DNA of 64,000 bases from assembly GCA_036873135.1 (NCBI GenBank), contig JAPTYO010000011.1, positions 9,632,747-9,696,746 on the forward strand, given 5' to 3'. The first letter of the stretch is position 1. The number at the start of each line of letters is the position of its first letter. This document shows positions 13,229-24,539 of this stretch, one piece after another. The notes beneath the pieces are model-generated. The model made no database searches. It was not told the DNA's origin and saw only the letters and a list, made by a program, of their open reading frames with translations. The position numbers and the translations under genes were made by a program. The stretch comes from Clarkia xantiana subsp. parviflora (Eukaryota; Streptophyta; Magnoliopsida; Myrtales; Onagraceae).

Positions 13229-13261
13229 ATGGAGGCGTGTTTACAAATTGCGCAGCGATGA
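13229..13261 (+). promoter_or_regulatory. 10-codon upstream ORF overlapping the main start
   Basis: An ATG at 13229 opens a short frame whose TGA (13259-13261) overlaps the main ATG (13258-13260) as ATGA. If transcription starts upstream of 13229, this uORF could lower translation of the main frame or couple to it by reinitiation. If the TATA box at 13211 sets the start, the uORF is probably not in the mRNA. Confidence 0.35.
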
Positions 13262-13761
13262 GCCAAGAAGCCGCCGCCGTCAAATGGAAGGGTAAGGTCT
13301 CCACAACCCTAACCACCGCCACAGCTGACCAAATCTGGCCCCTATTCGCCGACTTCTTCGGCCTCGGCAAGTGGTTCCCTGGCCTCGCCACCTGCCGCGG
13401 GATCCACGGCAACAACGGTGAACCCGGCTGCGTTCGTTATTGCTCTGGCTTCTCTGTGTCTGCTAATACTACCGATTGTGAAGAAGGTAAGTGGTCCAAG
13501 GAGCGATTAGTGAGCATTGATTCGACGGAGATGAGGTTAAGGTATGAGATTGTGGAGAGCAGTATCGGGTTTCAGTCGTATAAATCGACGGTCGTGGTTG
13601 TTCCGAGGCCGACCAATGGAGGAGGAGGGTGTGTGATCGAGTGGGAGTTTGGGGTGGATGCTCTGCAAGGATGGGCGTTGGAGGATTTGGTGAACAAGTA
13701 TCAGGTGGGCTTAAATCGTATGGCTAAAAACATGGAGGACTATCTTTTCACTAAATTATAG
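13258..13761 (+). CDS. lachrymatory-factor-synthase-like START/Bet v 1-fold protein
   Basis: An intronless 167-residue protein of the SRPBCC (polyketide cyclase/START-like) superfamily. The opening KWKGKVSTTL, then ADQIWPLFADFFGLGKWFPG (residues about 9-42) and GCVRYCSG (57-64), match the plant LFS-like family, which is full length at about 165-175 residues. The fold makes a hydrophobic cavity for small ligands; onion LFS rearranges a sulfenic acid, but most members have no known substrate. R60 and E82 lie where a catalytic Arg/Glu pair might be expected; an alignment is needed. The SGLPA gate and HRL latch of PYR/PYL abscisic-acid receptors are not seen. A GTG-started frame runs back to 13237, but the first ATG in frame is 13258. 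The coding region is strikingly GC-rich against its surroundings. Confidence 0.88.
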   Translation: MSQEAAAVKWKGKVSTTLTTATADQIWPLFADFFGLGKWFPGLATCRGIHGNNGEPGCVRYCSGFSVSANTTDCEEGKWSKERLVSIDSTEMRLRYEIVESSIGFQSYKSTVVVVPRPTNGGGGCVIEWEFGVDALQGWALEDLVNKYQVGLNRMAKNMEDYLFTKL

Positions 13762-13935
13762 CTTGAAATTCACCTTTCTTTATGTCTCATATCCACCCCG
13801 ACCTTTTTTCTTCATGCTGTCAAAGGGCATCAATGGAATATGGCTTTTCTATTGTCATTTTTTGTTTATTTATCATGAAGAGTCCGGATTATGCAATGTT
13901 ATTTGGGTCATATCATCAAATAATAATAATACCAA

Positions 13936-14062
13936 GAAATTTAGAATAGCGTTAAAGCTTAAAGTCCTCCCAAGGAGGCGTCTCCGGCGGGTTTCGACCT
14001 AGGTTCGCCCACGTGGAACACAACTCACTTTACCAGTTGGTCCAACCAACTTGGGTGCTCCA
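13936..14062 (-). mobile_element. tRNA-derived SINE-like element
   Basis: On the minus strand there is a box A-like TGGACCAACTGG (14033-14044) and a box B-like GGTCGAAACCC (13989-13999), about 33 bases apart. Box B lacks one T of GGTTCGA. The layout fits a tRNA-derived plant SINE head followed by a GC-rich body. No cloverleaf forms, so it is not a tRNA gene. Boundaries and tail are not resolved. Confidence 0.45.
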
Positions 14063-14079
14063 AAATTATTAAGCCTACT

Positions 14080-14473
14080 TAATTAGTGGATCACAATTTT
14101 ATTTTTCGTATCTAAAGGAATATAATTACGATTTGATTAAATTAAATAATAAGATGTGAGAAATTCAGCATTTTTGTCGTTTACAATTAACCAGCGATTG
14201 TGAGATTTAAAAGATTGAGAAAAATCCACGTCACTAATAATATCTTATAATTTTGATATCTATAAATATATTTATTTCTTTAAATTTACTATATTATTAT
14301 TTACTTTTAAATATTGTAATCAAATAGGCATAACCTTTTTCCTACAATACTCTAATTTATGAATTTTTCATGTGAACGTAGAAGTGAAGACCTTTCGAAT
14401 GACATATAATATCACATATTTTAATTTACATACACTACTATAAAAATATACCAACAATAATATGCATTTATTC

Positions 14474-14514
<41 letters not shown>

Positions 14515-14833
14515 TTAATTTAAAAATCGAATCTCCACACAAAACACAAGTCAATAATATTTGAACTTAGTTTTTCATTTAAGTAAAATGCCGCACAAAA
14601 CGCACGACACCGACTAATTTAAGGTATAATTATAATTTTTTTATTTGGTATAAACATCAATTCAGAACTCTTTAAAAAAGTTAGAACAAACAATATGAGT
14701 GAAATAGTAAGTTAATAAAATTTCTAGATTTATGTTTTTAAATAGAAAAAAAAAATCATCTATATCCCGTTAACTATACCTAATAATAAGCCAGACTGGG
14801 CACATGTTCTTGTTTTTAGTGTTATTATATATA
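14080..14833. other. AT-rich intergenic DNA with an (AT)n tract
   Basis: No gene. An (AT)n microsatellite occupies about 14479-14510. Confidence 0.5.
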
Positions 14834-14862
14834 CTAGGTGCTGACCCCGCGCTACGCGCGGG
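14834..14862 (-). mobile_element. Helitron 3' terminus (minus orientation)
   Basis: Read on the minus strand, a GC-rich hairpin (CCCGCGCG, loop, CGCGGG-type) is followed by a short spacer and CTAG, then T at the flank. This is the Helitron 3' signature. The adjacent gttaaaccgtaaata wording resembles the Helitron at 36595-37197. The element would extend to higher coordinates, but its TC end was not found. Confidence 0.6.
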
Positions 14863-17040
14863 CGACTTGTTAAACCGTAAATACTAACATGTGTTAAAAA
14901 AAATTAAAAGCACGGACGATTAGTTAAACCGTAAATATCAGCATGCGTAGAAACTTTTTTTTTTTGAAATTTCTAAGCTCTTTTTAGAACAATGAGAAAT
15001 TATGCAAATGAAATGATCATAAACTTCATAAACAAACTCTTTTATGACCAGGCATTGTATGGACAAAAAAAAAAAAAAACTAATATTTGTTGCATTGACA
15101 ATAGGACCCCGGATTGATAGATTCTTCCATAGTTTGCATGTACTAATAATCACCAAGGAACGCTCATGATTTTTACGCAATGCCTTTGTTGATTATATAC
15201 CGACGATGGTCTAGCTCTTTCTTGGTTCAATATAAGTCTACTAATTTTTCCACCACCACCTGAATATACGGAAGAAGTTGCATTTTCTTCCAAAGTTTTG
15301 ATAAAATCTTGCATTTTTAATAAACCACTAATAGAACGGTACTCAATTCCAGACTCTTGTACAGTTTCTTCCTATCATCATCTTCATAAAACTCGATCAA
15401 TAAAGTTTCACACAATATTCTCAATTAAGTTGTAAGAAATAAAGTATTCTTCACTCATAATCACATATTTTATAACTTTCATTTATCAAATATATCTTTC
15501 GTTTATCAAATTAAGGTGGAGAGTAGACCAAGCGAAAAGTAGAATATAAACACTGATTTCCTAATAAATATAGTTGAGTTCTCACTTCTTATATACCAAA
15601 GTTGACATGCAACACAAATTTAAAATATACATATACATTTCTCGTCCATCGTATAAATAGATATTAACTGTGACAATCATTTTGTGAGCATAAAAAAGAG
15701 CAGCTGACTGAGTACCTTTGTACTCAACACGGTTTCCATCCGGTATAATTGCTTCCAATTCACTTGCAACACAAATATGACTCGTAGCAAAATAAATTAT
15801 CCAAGAAAAAACATCCATTAAATTTTTTAGTAGGATTTAAGTTTTGATCCACCTGAGATTGAAATCATCTCTGCAGAAGATTGTAAGGGCAGGGCATATT
15901 GCCAACTTTAAATTTACAAAAGAAATGCAGAATCCATAAATTTCATCACACACAGTGTCTTAAGAGTAAACAACTCGGACCGAAAAAAGTTTCTAAGAAC
16001 ATTGTTTTTATTAATGTCGGATCACATTTATGGATGTTGATGAGGTTATGAATGTTGATTGGGTTGAGGATATGTGTGGTTGAGTTTAGAAATCATAGCA
16101 AACATTTCATATTATTATTTTTATATTTCGAAATTATTAAAATTTCTTTTTGGATAACTAAAATTTGGATTATAAAAATGTTCAAAATAAAAAAAAAAAA
16201 TTATTTTATGAAGAAAGTATTAACTTTATAGAAATAATTTCATTAACCGAGAAAAATGAATAGACTTCATTTTTCTTAATTTGACTATTTTACCTTGAAA
16301 TAAACTTATTTAAAATTATAATTTTCAGAGACTAAATTAAATAAATTAGAAAAAAATGTCTATATATAAATCTCACATCACTTTTTTTTTTTTAGCTTAG
16401 ATGGTGTTGATTATTTTTTAGCCCAACTCGCTTGAAAGTAAAGATAAAAAGACCATCACTTTCGTATAGTAGCATCGATCGGCTTTACAGTTCGCACATG
16501 GTCACCGTTGGAAGAGATAGAATTTATGATTTCTTTTTATTGTCACAAATTACTTTATTTATTTTCTAATTCTGCTTTGTTTAAGTTTTTATTATAAAAA
16601 AATAGGACTTTGCTTGTAATTCGTCCTTGATTAAAAAATATCTGATTTTTCATTATATTACGTAATAGCTAAAAAAATGTAACTGAATTAGATTCGAAAA
16701 TTTTAAAATAATATTCCTAATTGTAAGTAAATATCCATTTTTTGTATGTCATTATTGTAATTAAATTGAGCATTACAAATTGTCATAATTGATGAATTAA
16801 AAATGGAAAATAATATACATAGATTTGATAAAGTATTTATGGAGGTGCATTGCCATATATATAATATAATCAGTTTAAATCAACGTAATCAAGTATAATT
16901 TAGTATTGATTATTCATCAAGTATATATATATTTTCCTAATTTTGAAATCTAATGCTGAGTTTTATGTTATAAAAAATGAGGATAAATATAGAAACAAAG
17001 AACATAAATATGACAATAAAGGAAGATAAGACATGACGAT
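14863..17040. other. AT-rich DNA, no gene recognised
   Basis: This is probably the eroded body of the Helitron ending at 14834, followed by intergenic DNA. The longest minus-strand frame (15582-15818, 78 aa) contains ASELEAIIPDGNRVEYKGT, which I do not recognise. No splice-supported gene can be built. Confidence 0.35.
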
Positions 17041-17600
17041 GTTTTTATAATTCCTCTATGTGCAAACCCTACCCCTCCTTCCCTAGTGCGACATTGCATG
17101 TCCAGTTCTTTGATGAGCCATCTAGTTGCTCACATCGACACGGCCTCCACCTCACCTTGATCTATCATATCCTAAGCTCTCGGACTACCGATACTGATTC
17201 AAACTACGCCACTGACTCATTATTCAATCGACGGCAACAACTCTCTTAACTTCCAGATCCGAGGTAAAATCATTACTAATTGCTTAATTGTATACCTGAA
17301 ATCCCTTCAATCGTCATGCAAATGTAACAATCCTGAATGATTGGATCGTGAATTGAATAAGGAAATAAGAGAATGGGCAGATGAAACGATTCGAGGATGC
17401 TTAGCATCTGCCATGTACGGAATTGGACTCTCCAACACGAAGCGAGTCCGAATTGTCGCACGCCGTCACCGGAGCTCCACGCGCCACCCAGAGACGCCGC
17501 ACGCGCCGCTGCCGTGTATGTCACGCTCCTCCGCTGAGTGCCACGCGCCGCCGTTCTACACTCCACGCGCCGTCAACTTCCACCTCTAGCTTGGCCGGAA
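17041..17600. other. unrecognised GC-richer segment
   Basis: Base composition shifts sharply to GC-rich with several overlapping short frames on both strands (17058-17249, 17341-17589, 17276-17566). None resembles a family I know. It may be internal retrotransposon sequence belonging with the LTR remnant that follows. Confidence 0.35.
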
Positions 17601-19062
17601 TTTAATTGATGTCAAGTATGGTGTGATTACTCCAAATTTACACCTCCATAAGCTCCTTCTTCAACAAGCAATGAGAGCTTCTTGGAAAACTATCAAGAGA
17701 GGATGTAAGCTAAGTACAATTATTATTGCATGTTGCGTACACATAGGCTATTTTGCATGATATTATTTTTATTTATGCATGATTCTAACTTATGATTGCT
17801 ACATGATTATTTTTATAATCTAAGTATGTGTTGCATGTTTACATCATATCACATGCTAACATCGTATTCTATGTTTACATCATGCTTCGTGTTGACAAGC
17901 ATGCTCTCCAATTTTATATTGTTCTAAGTATTTTGCTTATTGCGCGATTACGTCATCCATGTGCTATGTTGTCATCTCCATGTTAACATCATGTTACACG
18001 TTTACGTCACGTACCATGATGACACCACGTTGCATGATTATTTATTATTACAAGTATCTCGCTTATTGCATGTTATTACGAATATGTCGTTAATTGCACG
18101 CTGTTATATGTACACCATCTGTTACGCTAACCCCGTGAACAGATTACACACGTTCATCGAAAAAGTAAAGATGGATGAATTTGTGCTCCACGCATTCGAT
18201 TGACAAACAGGCCACCCCTGAGGTCAGTGCCGAACCTAAATTGGACGAATATCCTATCTTAAATAGAGTCAAGCATGGGTTTTGAACCGCTACTTGACTC
18301 GAGGGCAAGCGTTGGATATCTGTCCAATTCGGGTTCGTATTTACGTTTCGGACCTCGCACACACGTCAGAACCACAAACGAATTTTACCGCGGTCACCCC
18401 GGGTCAAAACGGTCCGGATGCGCGCATCACCCAGACCGGGACTTCCGGATTGCCTTGACAGTCCGGACTGGTCCGGTTTGCCCAGCAATCCGGACCAAGT
18501 CGGACATCCGACATGGTCCGGACTGGTCCGGTTTGCCCAGCAATCCGGACCAAGTCGGACATCCGACATGGTCCGGACTGTCGACTAGCACCGCGCACTT
18601 ACCCCTATTATTTTTACTAAGTATGAGAAGTCAGTGCGCACATAGCCAACCTCGATGTCGGTAAGCGTTTTCCTTTAAACTGACATTGAACCGCATAAAA
18701 CCGGGTCCGGTTCTCGGGTTTCCTATAAATAGGGACCTAGACCTCCCGTTTGACAACTTAACTCGAAACTCTCCCAAATTGGCTATTTATGCTCTGACCT
18801 CTCTCTACATACTTTCTCTCTCTAGATTGTGACTTAAGCATCGGAGAGGGCTCAACCAGCGCCACCCCCCTCTCCATGCTGGTTATTGCCCGTTTTGCAG
18901 GACCCGACGTGTAGGAGACCGAGATTGGAGCCAAAGCCAAGTTCGGGGTTCGAGGATCGAGGTTCGCGGATCGTGACGTGCTGACAGGAGATCGTACCTG
19001 CATGCACATCCAACCCGTTCGCGAAAGGCAACCCGAGGTGTCCCAGGTGGAACCGACCTCAA
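17601..19062 (+). mobile_element. 3' end and LTR of a truncated gypsy-type retrotransposon
   Basis: A purine-rich tract (gactcgagggcaag, 18296-18309) precedes an LTR starting near 18311 with ttggatatctgtcc. The same arrangement is seen in the LARD at 33181-33197. The LTR has a TATA box (TATAAAT, 18724-18730), then tctctctctaga and catcggagagggct, parallel to the LARD LTRs but clearly diverged. The 5' LTR and pol are missing. Upstream sequence is repetitive in catgtt/catgat phrases like the 3' part of the LARD. Confidence 0.6.
18461..18580. repeat. 55-bp tandem repeat in the LTR promoter region
   Basis: The unit starting gtccggactggtccggtttg is repeated at 18461 and 18516, with a third partial start at 18571. 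The two full units are essentially identical. It lies about 150-260 bases upstream of the LTR TATA box, where enhancer repeats often sit. Confidence 0.85.
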
Positions 19063-19069
19063 CAAATCT

Positions 19070-19094
19070 CATATTACATCCGTCTAAACACCCC
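19070..19094. mobile_element. terminal fragment of a Tourist-like element
   Basis: The bases attacatccgtctaaac, then acccc, match the right end of the element at 4911-6687. No left end is found nearby. Confidence 0.6.
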
Positions 19095-19108
19095 ATATCA
19101 TAATTTGA

Positions 19109-19111
<3 letters not shown>

Positions 19112-19170
<59 letters not shown>
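19112..19170. repeat. (AT)n microsatellite
   Basis: An uninterrupted AT/TA tract of about 59 bases. Confidence 0.95.
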
Positions 19171-19175
<5 letters not shown>

Positions 19176-19705
19176 CTATTTTTTTTTAATTATAAAAGCT
19201 ATCTTTTTTATTATAAAAACTCTTATTTTATTCATCTAACTCACTTTCAATTTCTACTTCATTTACGTTAATCACTTTGTATCCTAACAATAGAAACTTT
19301 TTTCACCATAACAAAATTATTCATCAAATTTCACCAGAATATGGGGCGAAAATAAAATAAAATAAAATAAAATAAATGTTAAATATAATAATATTTGATT
19401 TAAATATTAACCATTCGTGTGAAATATCATTTTTAAATTATAAATATACGAACAAAATAAAATATAGAAAATATAAGGGGTCGATAATATAACTTTAAGG
19501 AGTACAATTTTTGAAAAATATATTTAGTTTCATGAATCTAAAAAATAAGAAAAAAAATGAAGAGAAAAAAAAAATTTAACTGCATTTTAGTCAAGCCCTA
19601 TACAAAAACGAGACGCTTCATACAAATTTATAAAGATAGCGCAACAATAAAAAAAATACAAGATCTTTAAAAAATATTCACGTACAAATTTCTTAGGTCT
19701 TGACT
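19171..19705. other. AT-rich DNA, nothing recognised
   Basis: No gene. An (aaaat)n run lies near 19350-19375. Confidence 0.5.
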
Positions 19706-20229
19706 ACTGTCGGCAATGGTGCGGTGAGAATTCAATAACTGTGGTTTTCCGCACTATTTGCTATTATGATTAACCACATAATTATGGTGTGATGCGGTTA
19801 TAGTGATGTATTTTGTCAGAATAATATTTTTGGTTATGGTTTAGTATTGAGTTGATACTCATGGTTATAATTAACCACCACCACTATATATATATACCAC
19901 CGTTCAAAACTTCCAATTTCCAATTACCTCCTCCACCCTCAATTCTTAATAGCTCATTCTTTCACAACCTTACATTCTAAGCCATCATTCTTTATATACT
20001 TTAGCAATCTCAACCATTCATTACTATTGATAATATCACTATTTCACTCGCAGTCTCTCAATCTCACTCTCAATGGTATTATATTAGTTTTGGTTTCTTA
20101 TACGTTTGGTTTAAAATTAGATTGTTGCAATTTCTTATGGATCAAATATTGATATGATTATCGGTTATGTACATGGTTAAAAAGAACAACTTGATAAATT
20201 TTAGTAAAAAATCGTGGTTATAGTTATTA
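19706..20229. mobile_element. decayed relative of the hAT-type MITE at 10716
   Basis: The left end (gtcggcaatggtgcggtgag) and internal phrases such as gcggttat and ggttataattaaccacc correspond to the element at 10716-11386. The right terminus is not preserved. Confidence 0.45.
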
Positions 20230-20700
20230 TTAACACTCGATTTTTGACCGGGACGTAACGTTGTTAAACATGACACGTCATTTCCAGATGTGTCAAGTCA
20301 CGAAGTGTCCAAAAATGCTCATGTGCATATTAGAGTAGTAAATAAATATATATTTATAAAATATCTCGGATATATTCAGAATATTTAGAAATATATATAT
20401 CTAATTGTTATTTAGATATTTATCTACATGTTTTATCTCATATCATTTAGGAATAATTATTTGTAAGATATTTATCCGGTAGAATTATCTGTAAGTTATT
20501 TATCATTTTAATATTTAGGAGATCTAATCTAGATTTGTTTTAATATAAATAGGGGTCTAGTTTTATATGTAAAAAACAGAGAAACATCAATAATAATATA
20601 ACTTGTCTCGAAACCCGTGCAAATTTTGTCTTATTGTGAAAAAAAACCCCCCTCTACTGTTGTTGTTCAGCTCTTCCGCCAGTGGCCCCCTTTCTCAGCC
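20230..20700 (+). mobile_element. possible LTR remnant
   Basis: AT-rich sequence with repeated atttatct and tatttagga phrases is followed by TATAAATAGGGG (about 20545) and an aacatcaataataatata stretch, as in many plant LTRs. No partner LTR, PBS or PPT is visible. The call is tentative; a plant gene promoter is an alternative. Confidence 0.3.
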
Positions 20701-20709
20701 TGCGCCGTC

Positions 20710-21178
20710 TAGGGATGTCAACGGGGCGGGTCGGGGCGGGTATCGCTTGCCCCGTACCCGCCCCGCGGGTCGAGATGGTCGACCCGTACCCGCCCCACAC
20801 AGTTCGCGGGGCGGGTCGACCCGCGGGTCACCTATTAGTGATATATAATATATTATTAGCAATTTAAACCCTAAATTATATATTTACCATATACAAATTC
20901 AATTTAAAATTTAAATCACAAATAAAAAATTTAACTTCAAATCCAAATACAAGTCACAAATCCTAATTATTTTAACTATGTATTATATTACCTATATAGT
21001 TTTATATAAATATGTGTAATATATATAAATTATCCACATACGGGGCGGGGCGGGTCAACGGGGCGGGACGACCCCAAAACCGTACCCGCCCCACGGGTCA
21101 CGGATCGCGGGTCAACGAATCAAAATCGGGGCGGGGCCCCGCGGGTCACGGATTACCCGTGACCCGTTGCCACCCCTA
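20710..21178. mobile_element. GC-rich hAT-type MITE
   Basis: The ends are TAGGGATGTCAACGGG and the inverted TAGGGGTGGCAACGGG. Perfect 8-bp duplications gcgccgtc lie at 20702-20709 and 21179-21186. The subterminal regions repeat ggggcgggtc and gacccgc. It has no coding capacity. Removing it restores a continuous C-rich host stretch. Confidence 0.92.
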
Positions 21179-21186
21179 GCGCCGTC

Positions 21187-22379
21187 TTCTCGCCGGAGCT
21201 ATTCCTACCCATCTACCTGCCGGAGGCCGCCCAACCCCGACCGCCACCGTCCCAGATTGCCGAGGTGCTGGTTGCCAGCCCCTCTCTCTATTCTCTCTCC
21301 CTGAAGACCTCTTATGCCGGACTTCATCAGCACAGCGCTCTAGCCACTCTTTGCTGCTGCTGGCGTCCCGGCCCTCCTCACCGCTGTTGCTAGTTGGCTC
21401 CCCTCCATCGACTTCCACCGCGCCGGAGCCACCGTCCCCAGGTAGATACCGTCTCTTTCTCTTTTCTTTTATTTATTTTTATTTATTATATTTTATGTTA
21501 TTAAATTATTATATTTATTATATTATATTTAATTGAATAGTTTAAATGTAGTTGGTTAGATTTAATTAATATTTTAGATATAGTTGATTAAATTTAGTTA
21601 AGGTAGCAAGTTTAATTGCTCAAGCTGCATGTATGTTAAATATATATTGGGTTCTGTATGGATTTAAGCATGTTTGATAATTCTGATAATTTAGATTTCG
21701 TCTTAATTAGGAGTTATAGATTAATATTTGATAATAATTTTGCATATGAAAGAAATTTAATTAAATATTGACATCGTTAGATTAATCTGATGTAACATGT
21801 ATTTAAAAAATAAAATTGGCAAGTAAGTTAATTGAGTACCGAAAGGGCATAATTAAAAATTATATTTTTAATTCGTAATAGAACCTCCGAATTCGAATTT
21901 CTGAATGTGGACCGATTTTTATACATAGGTGCTTAATTTGTCATTCGCTTAGACAATTTAGGTTTCTAGTAAGCCTTATAATTAATTAGTGACGACTCTT
22001 TCAAAATGCACCGTTTTCAAAATGTAACCGTTTTAGGTTAGATTTTAAGTCTGACAGTTATAGTACTAAAAAAATGTACCATTTTGATTATGATACAAGT
22101 GAAAAAAAAAATGATATAATACCAAAACCATCCAATTGCCAGCTCTAGATGTGAGGATAACATGAAATTTATTTTAATTATTACTAGATAAAAAGTGAAT
22201 GGACAAAAAAGGGCTAGAAGAGAAAGTTGGTCCAAAGGGACGTTTCTGCATGACCACCATAATGATATCAATAATTGCAGAATGGTCCCCAATTGTTTCC
22301 CAGCCCTCAAGCTTCAACTCTTTCTAATAATTCATAGGCCAATTGCAATTCTAGTCACGTGGCTTGCACACATAATCAA
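21187..22379. other. C-rich stretch then AT-rich intergenic DNA
   Basis: Bases 20600-20701 plus 21187-21440 are C-rich and look like a plant 5' UTR or exon, ending at a possible donor (cccaggtagat). No downstream exon or protein family is recognisable. The rest is AT-rich without genes. Confidence 0.35.
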
Positions 22380-22986
22380 GCTCCCCTCTTGACACGGTTG
22401 GACCTCACTAAGACTCAAACACGGTCGCCCCGCCGACCTCGAGGTAAGACCATTTTATTTTTAGGGATACACGCCATGTTTCGGTTGCCACGTAGCAATC
22501 AGACTTGTTCGGTTGCGCCGACCCGTCCGGTAGCAGGGCAACCGGACCTTGTCCAGTTACTGTGCAACCGGACTTGTCCGGGGCTGACACGCCCCGTGTC
22601 GACCCCCCTATCCCCGGAAGCCGTTGTCCGGGGCACCCATGTATACCCGACCTCTCTCAATCTCTGTGCGGGCCCGACCTACAAATGTGGGTCCCTCCGG
22701 TGCCTGGATCCAAAACTATATAAATAGGGGCCTAGGTCCCTCATTTCAAACTTAATCTCGGATAGAGACACCGGAGCTCTGACTTCTCTCTACATTTTAT
22801 CTCTCTAGAATTATTGTCTGACTTAGGCATCAGAGAGGGTTCGCCAGAGACACTCCCCCTCTCTGGCACTGCCCTTTGTGCAGGTCCGCCAGGCACATAG
22901 TTGGATTTACTGTAACACGAAGATTGAAGGAACTTGACTCGACGCAAGGCCGCCAAGATCGGACCCCGGACGAGTTTGTTCCATCA
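22380..22986 (+). repeat. 5' LTR of the LARD-like element
   Basis: It matches 33197-33752 and 37838-38417. It has a TATA box (TATATAAATA, from 22717) followed by cttaatctcggatagagaca and tctctctaga, and ends ttgttccatca directly before the PBS. The TG start is not preserved. Confidence 0.8.
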
Positions 22987-22987
22987 T

Positions 22988-23001
22988 TGGCGCCGTCTGC
23001 G
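22988..23001 (+). other. primer-binding site
   Basis: TGGCGCCGTCTGCG lies one base after the LTR end, the usual plant gypsy PBS wording. Confidence 0.75.
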
Positions 23002-23046
23002 TGATTTAAACAAAAAACCGTTAATAAGATACCCAAGTGCCCTGCC

Positions 23047-23850
23047 GTGATTTTCCTGCACAGAGGGTTCAGTGCAAGAGGTGAGTCGTCCAGTACACGT
23101 GATGACTACGCCTCACAGATAGAAGATGACATGATAGAAGCCGTGGATGCATCGCAATTGTTGGAAGGCGTAACTCAGTTTTCCATAGAAAATATGGAGT
23201 ATACGATGCACCCACATACAAATGTGTTGGTCATCAAAACAAGGATAGGGATCGAACCTCCTCCCGAGGATTCGAGACCACCACGTCAACCAAGTAACAA
23301 GGTACCAAGGGTAGTAAGGTCGGTAGTGGAACCACCTATACCAGCCCCTCAGGAAGTGCCACCAATGCCTGCTCCCTGGAGAGATACCACCCGTTCAAGA
23401 GCCGCAACAGGAACCGCCAGTTCCTAATTCTCAGCAGGTAGCTCCGGTGCCGGTACCGCAAGAAGATTCTTATGATGCTTCTACGCCATCAGTACGACGC
23501 CATCCGAGTAAGAGCATTGCGACTAGTGCTACCTCGCATTCTAGGAGGACCTACCATAGGAACCCCCATCAACATTTTCCTTATGGCATGCCGCCACAAG
23601 ATCAACCATTCGGGATACCTAGCAACACAATCCCATCAAATGTTATGCCAATGTTCAATGGGCATACATACGCCGCATCAGGACATCAGATGTTCTCCCA
23701 AGGTGAACCTCCAGTAATAGAGGATTCATGTCAATTATAGATGAATTGATAGCATACCATGAGGCGAGGAGAGCTAGAAGATATGGACCACCACCAGTGG
23801 CTCCGACTGACCAAGCCCCACCATGAGACATTCCAAGGAGAGCTCAAAGT
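23047..23850 (+). pseudogene. gag-leader-like remnant
   Basis: Two frames carry most of the open sequence: 23047-23427 and 23447-23740. They encode Pro-, Arg- and Gln-rich low-complexity protein. A phrase IDELIAYHEARRARRYGPPP (from about 23727), typical of the region upstream of gypsy gag, follows. Stops and frame changes interrupt it. No zinc knuckle or capsid motif is visible. Confidence 0.4.
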
Positions 23851-24423
23851 GAGGGACATCGTCCCGACAAATCGACAAGGCAACCGCCTACACATGATGA
23901 AGCGCGACAAGTTCCAACCCCTCGTGTAAGACAACCCTCGATACATCTCCCCCGGGGACAGCAGGGGGACAGTTTGAAAGACAAGGCTTTGAGCATGGAA
24001 CTCATGAAGTGCCACACTATGTTACTACATCACTACTACAAAGGGGAGACCTATGGACAAACGCAGTGGAGTGAGATCACACATAGCGTGTAAGGAGGAT
24101 ATACCTCCACATAGTCCGCCTCGGCAAGGATGAAACCTTATATTACTCAAGAGGGAAGGAATACACACAATCTAATGAAGGAAAACAGTTACATTACCAA
24201 GGAAGCAGGGGATATCAACACCCCCAAATCCGTATCCTTCCCATATTCTCTTATTTAATTTAACTGCACAACAATTCAACTCCCTGAAAGGGGTAGATAT
24301 TTGATACTTAATACTATCTTGTTTTCCAAGAATGACCCTTCCGTATATCTTCAGGCTCCGTAATATATATATACACAGGTTGACTACTAGAAGAGTCCAT
24401 CAAAACGCCCCCGCCGACCAAGA

Positions 24424-24537
24424 GAGTCGTCGCCAAGGCTACACGTCATTGACGAACAAAAATGTCGTCACCGACCAAAAGAGTCGTTGCCAAGACTACA
24501 CGTCACAGACGAACAAAAGCGTCGTCACCGATCAAAA
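24424..24537. repeat. 57-bp tandem duplication
   Basis: Two units start gagtcgt(c/t)gccaag at 24424 and 24481, with about 85-90% identity, inside the LARD interior. Confidence 0.75.
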
Positions 24538-24539
24538 CA

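Noticed and set aside
13237..13257. Upstream extension of the LFS-like protein by seven residues from a GTG
   Set aside because: Plant initiation at GTG is unlikely when an ATG in frame follows at 13258 and fits the family length.
13989..14044. Possible tRNA gene on the minus strand
   Set aside because: Only box A- and B-like motifs are present; box B is defective and no cloverleaf or acceptor stem forms.
15582..15818. 78-aa minus-strand frame considered as a Helitron RPA/OB-fold remnant
   Set aside because: It lies near a Helitron end, but the similarity is too weak to name a domain.
17341..17589. ADETIRGCLASAM stretch considered as Copia gag
   Set aside because: A single short phrase with no flanking gag sequence or zinc knuckle.
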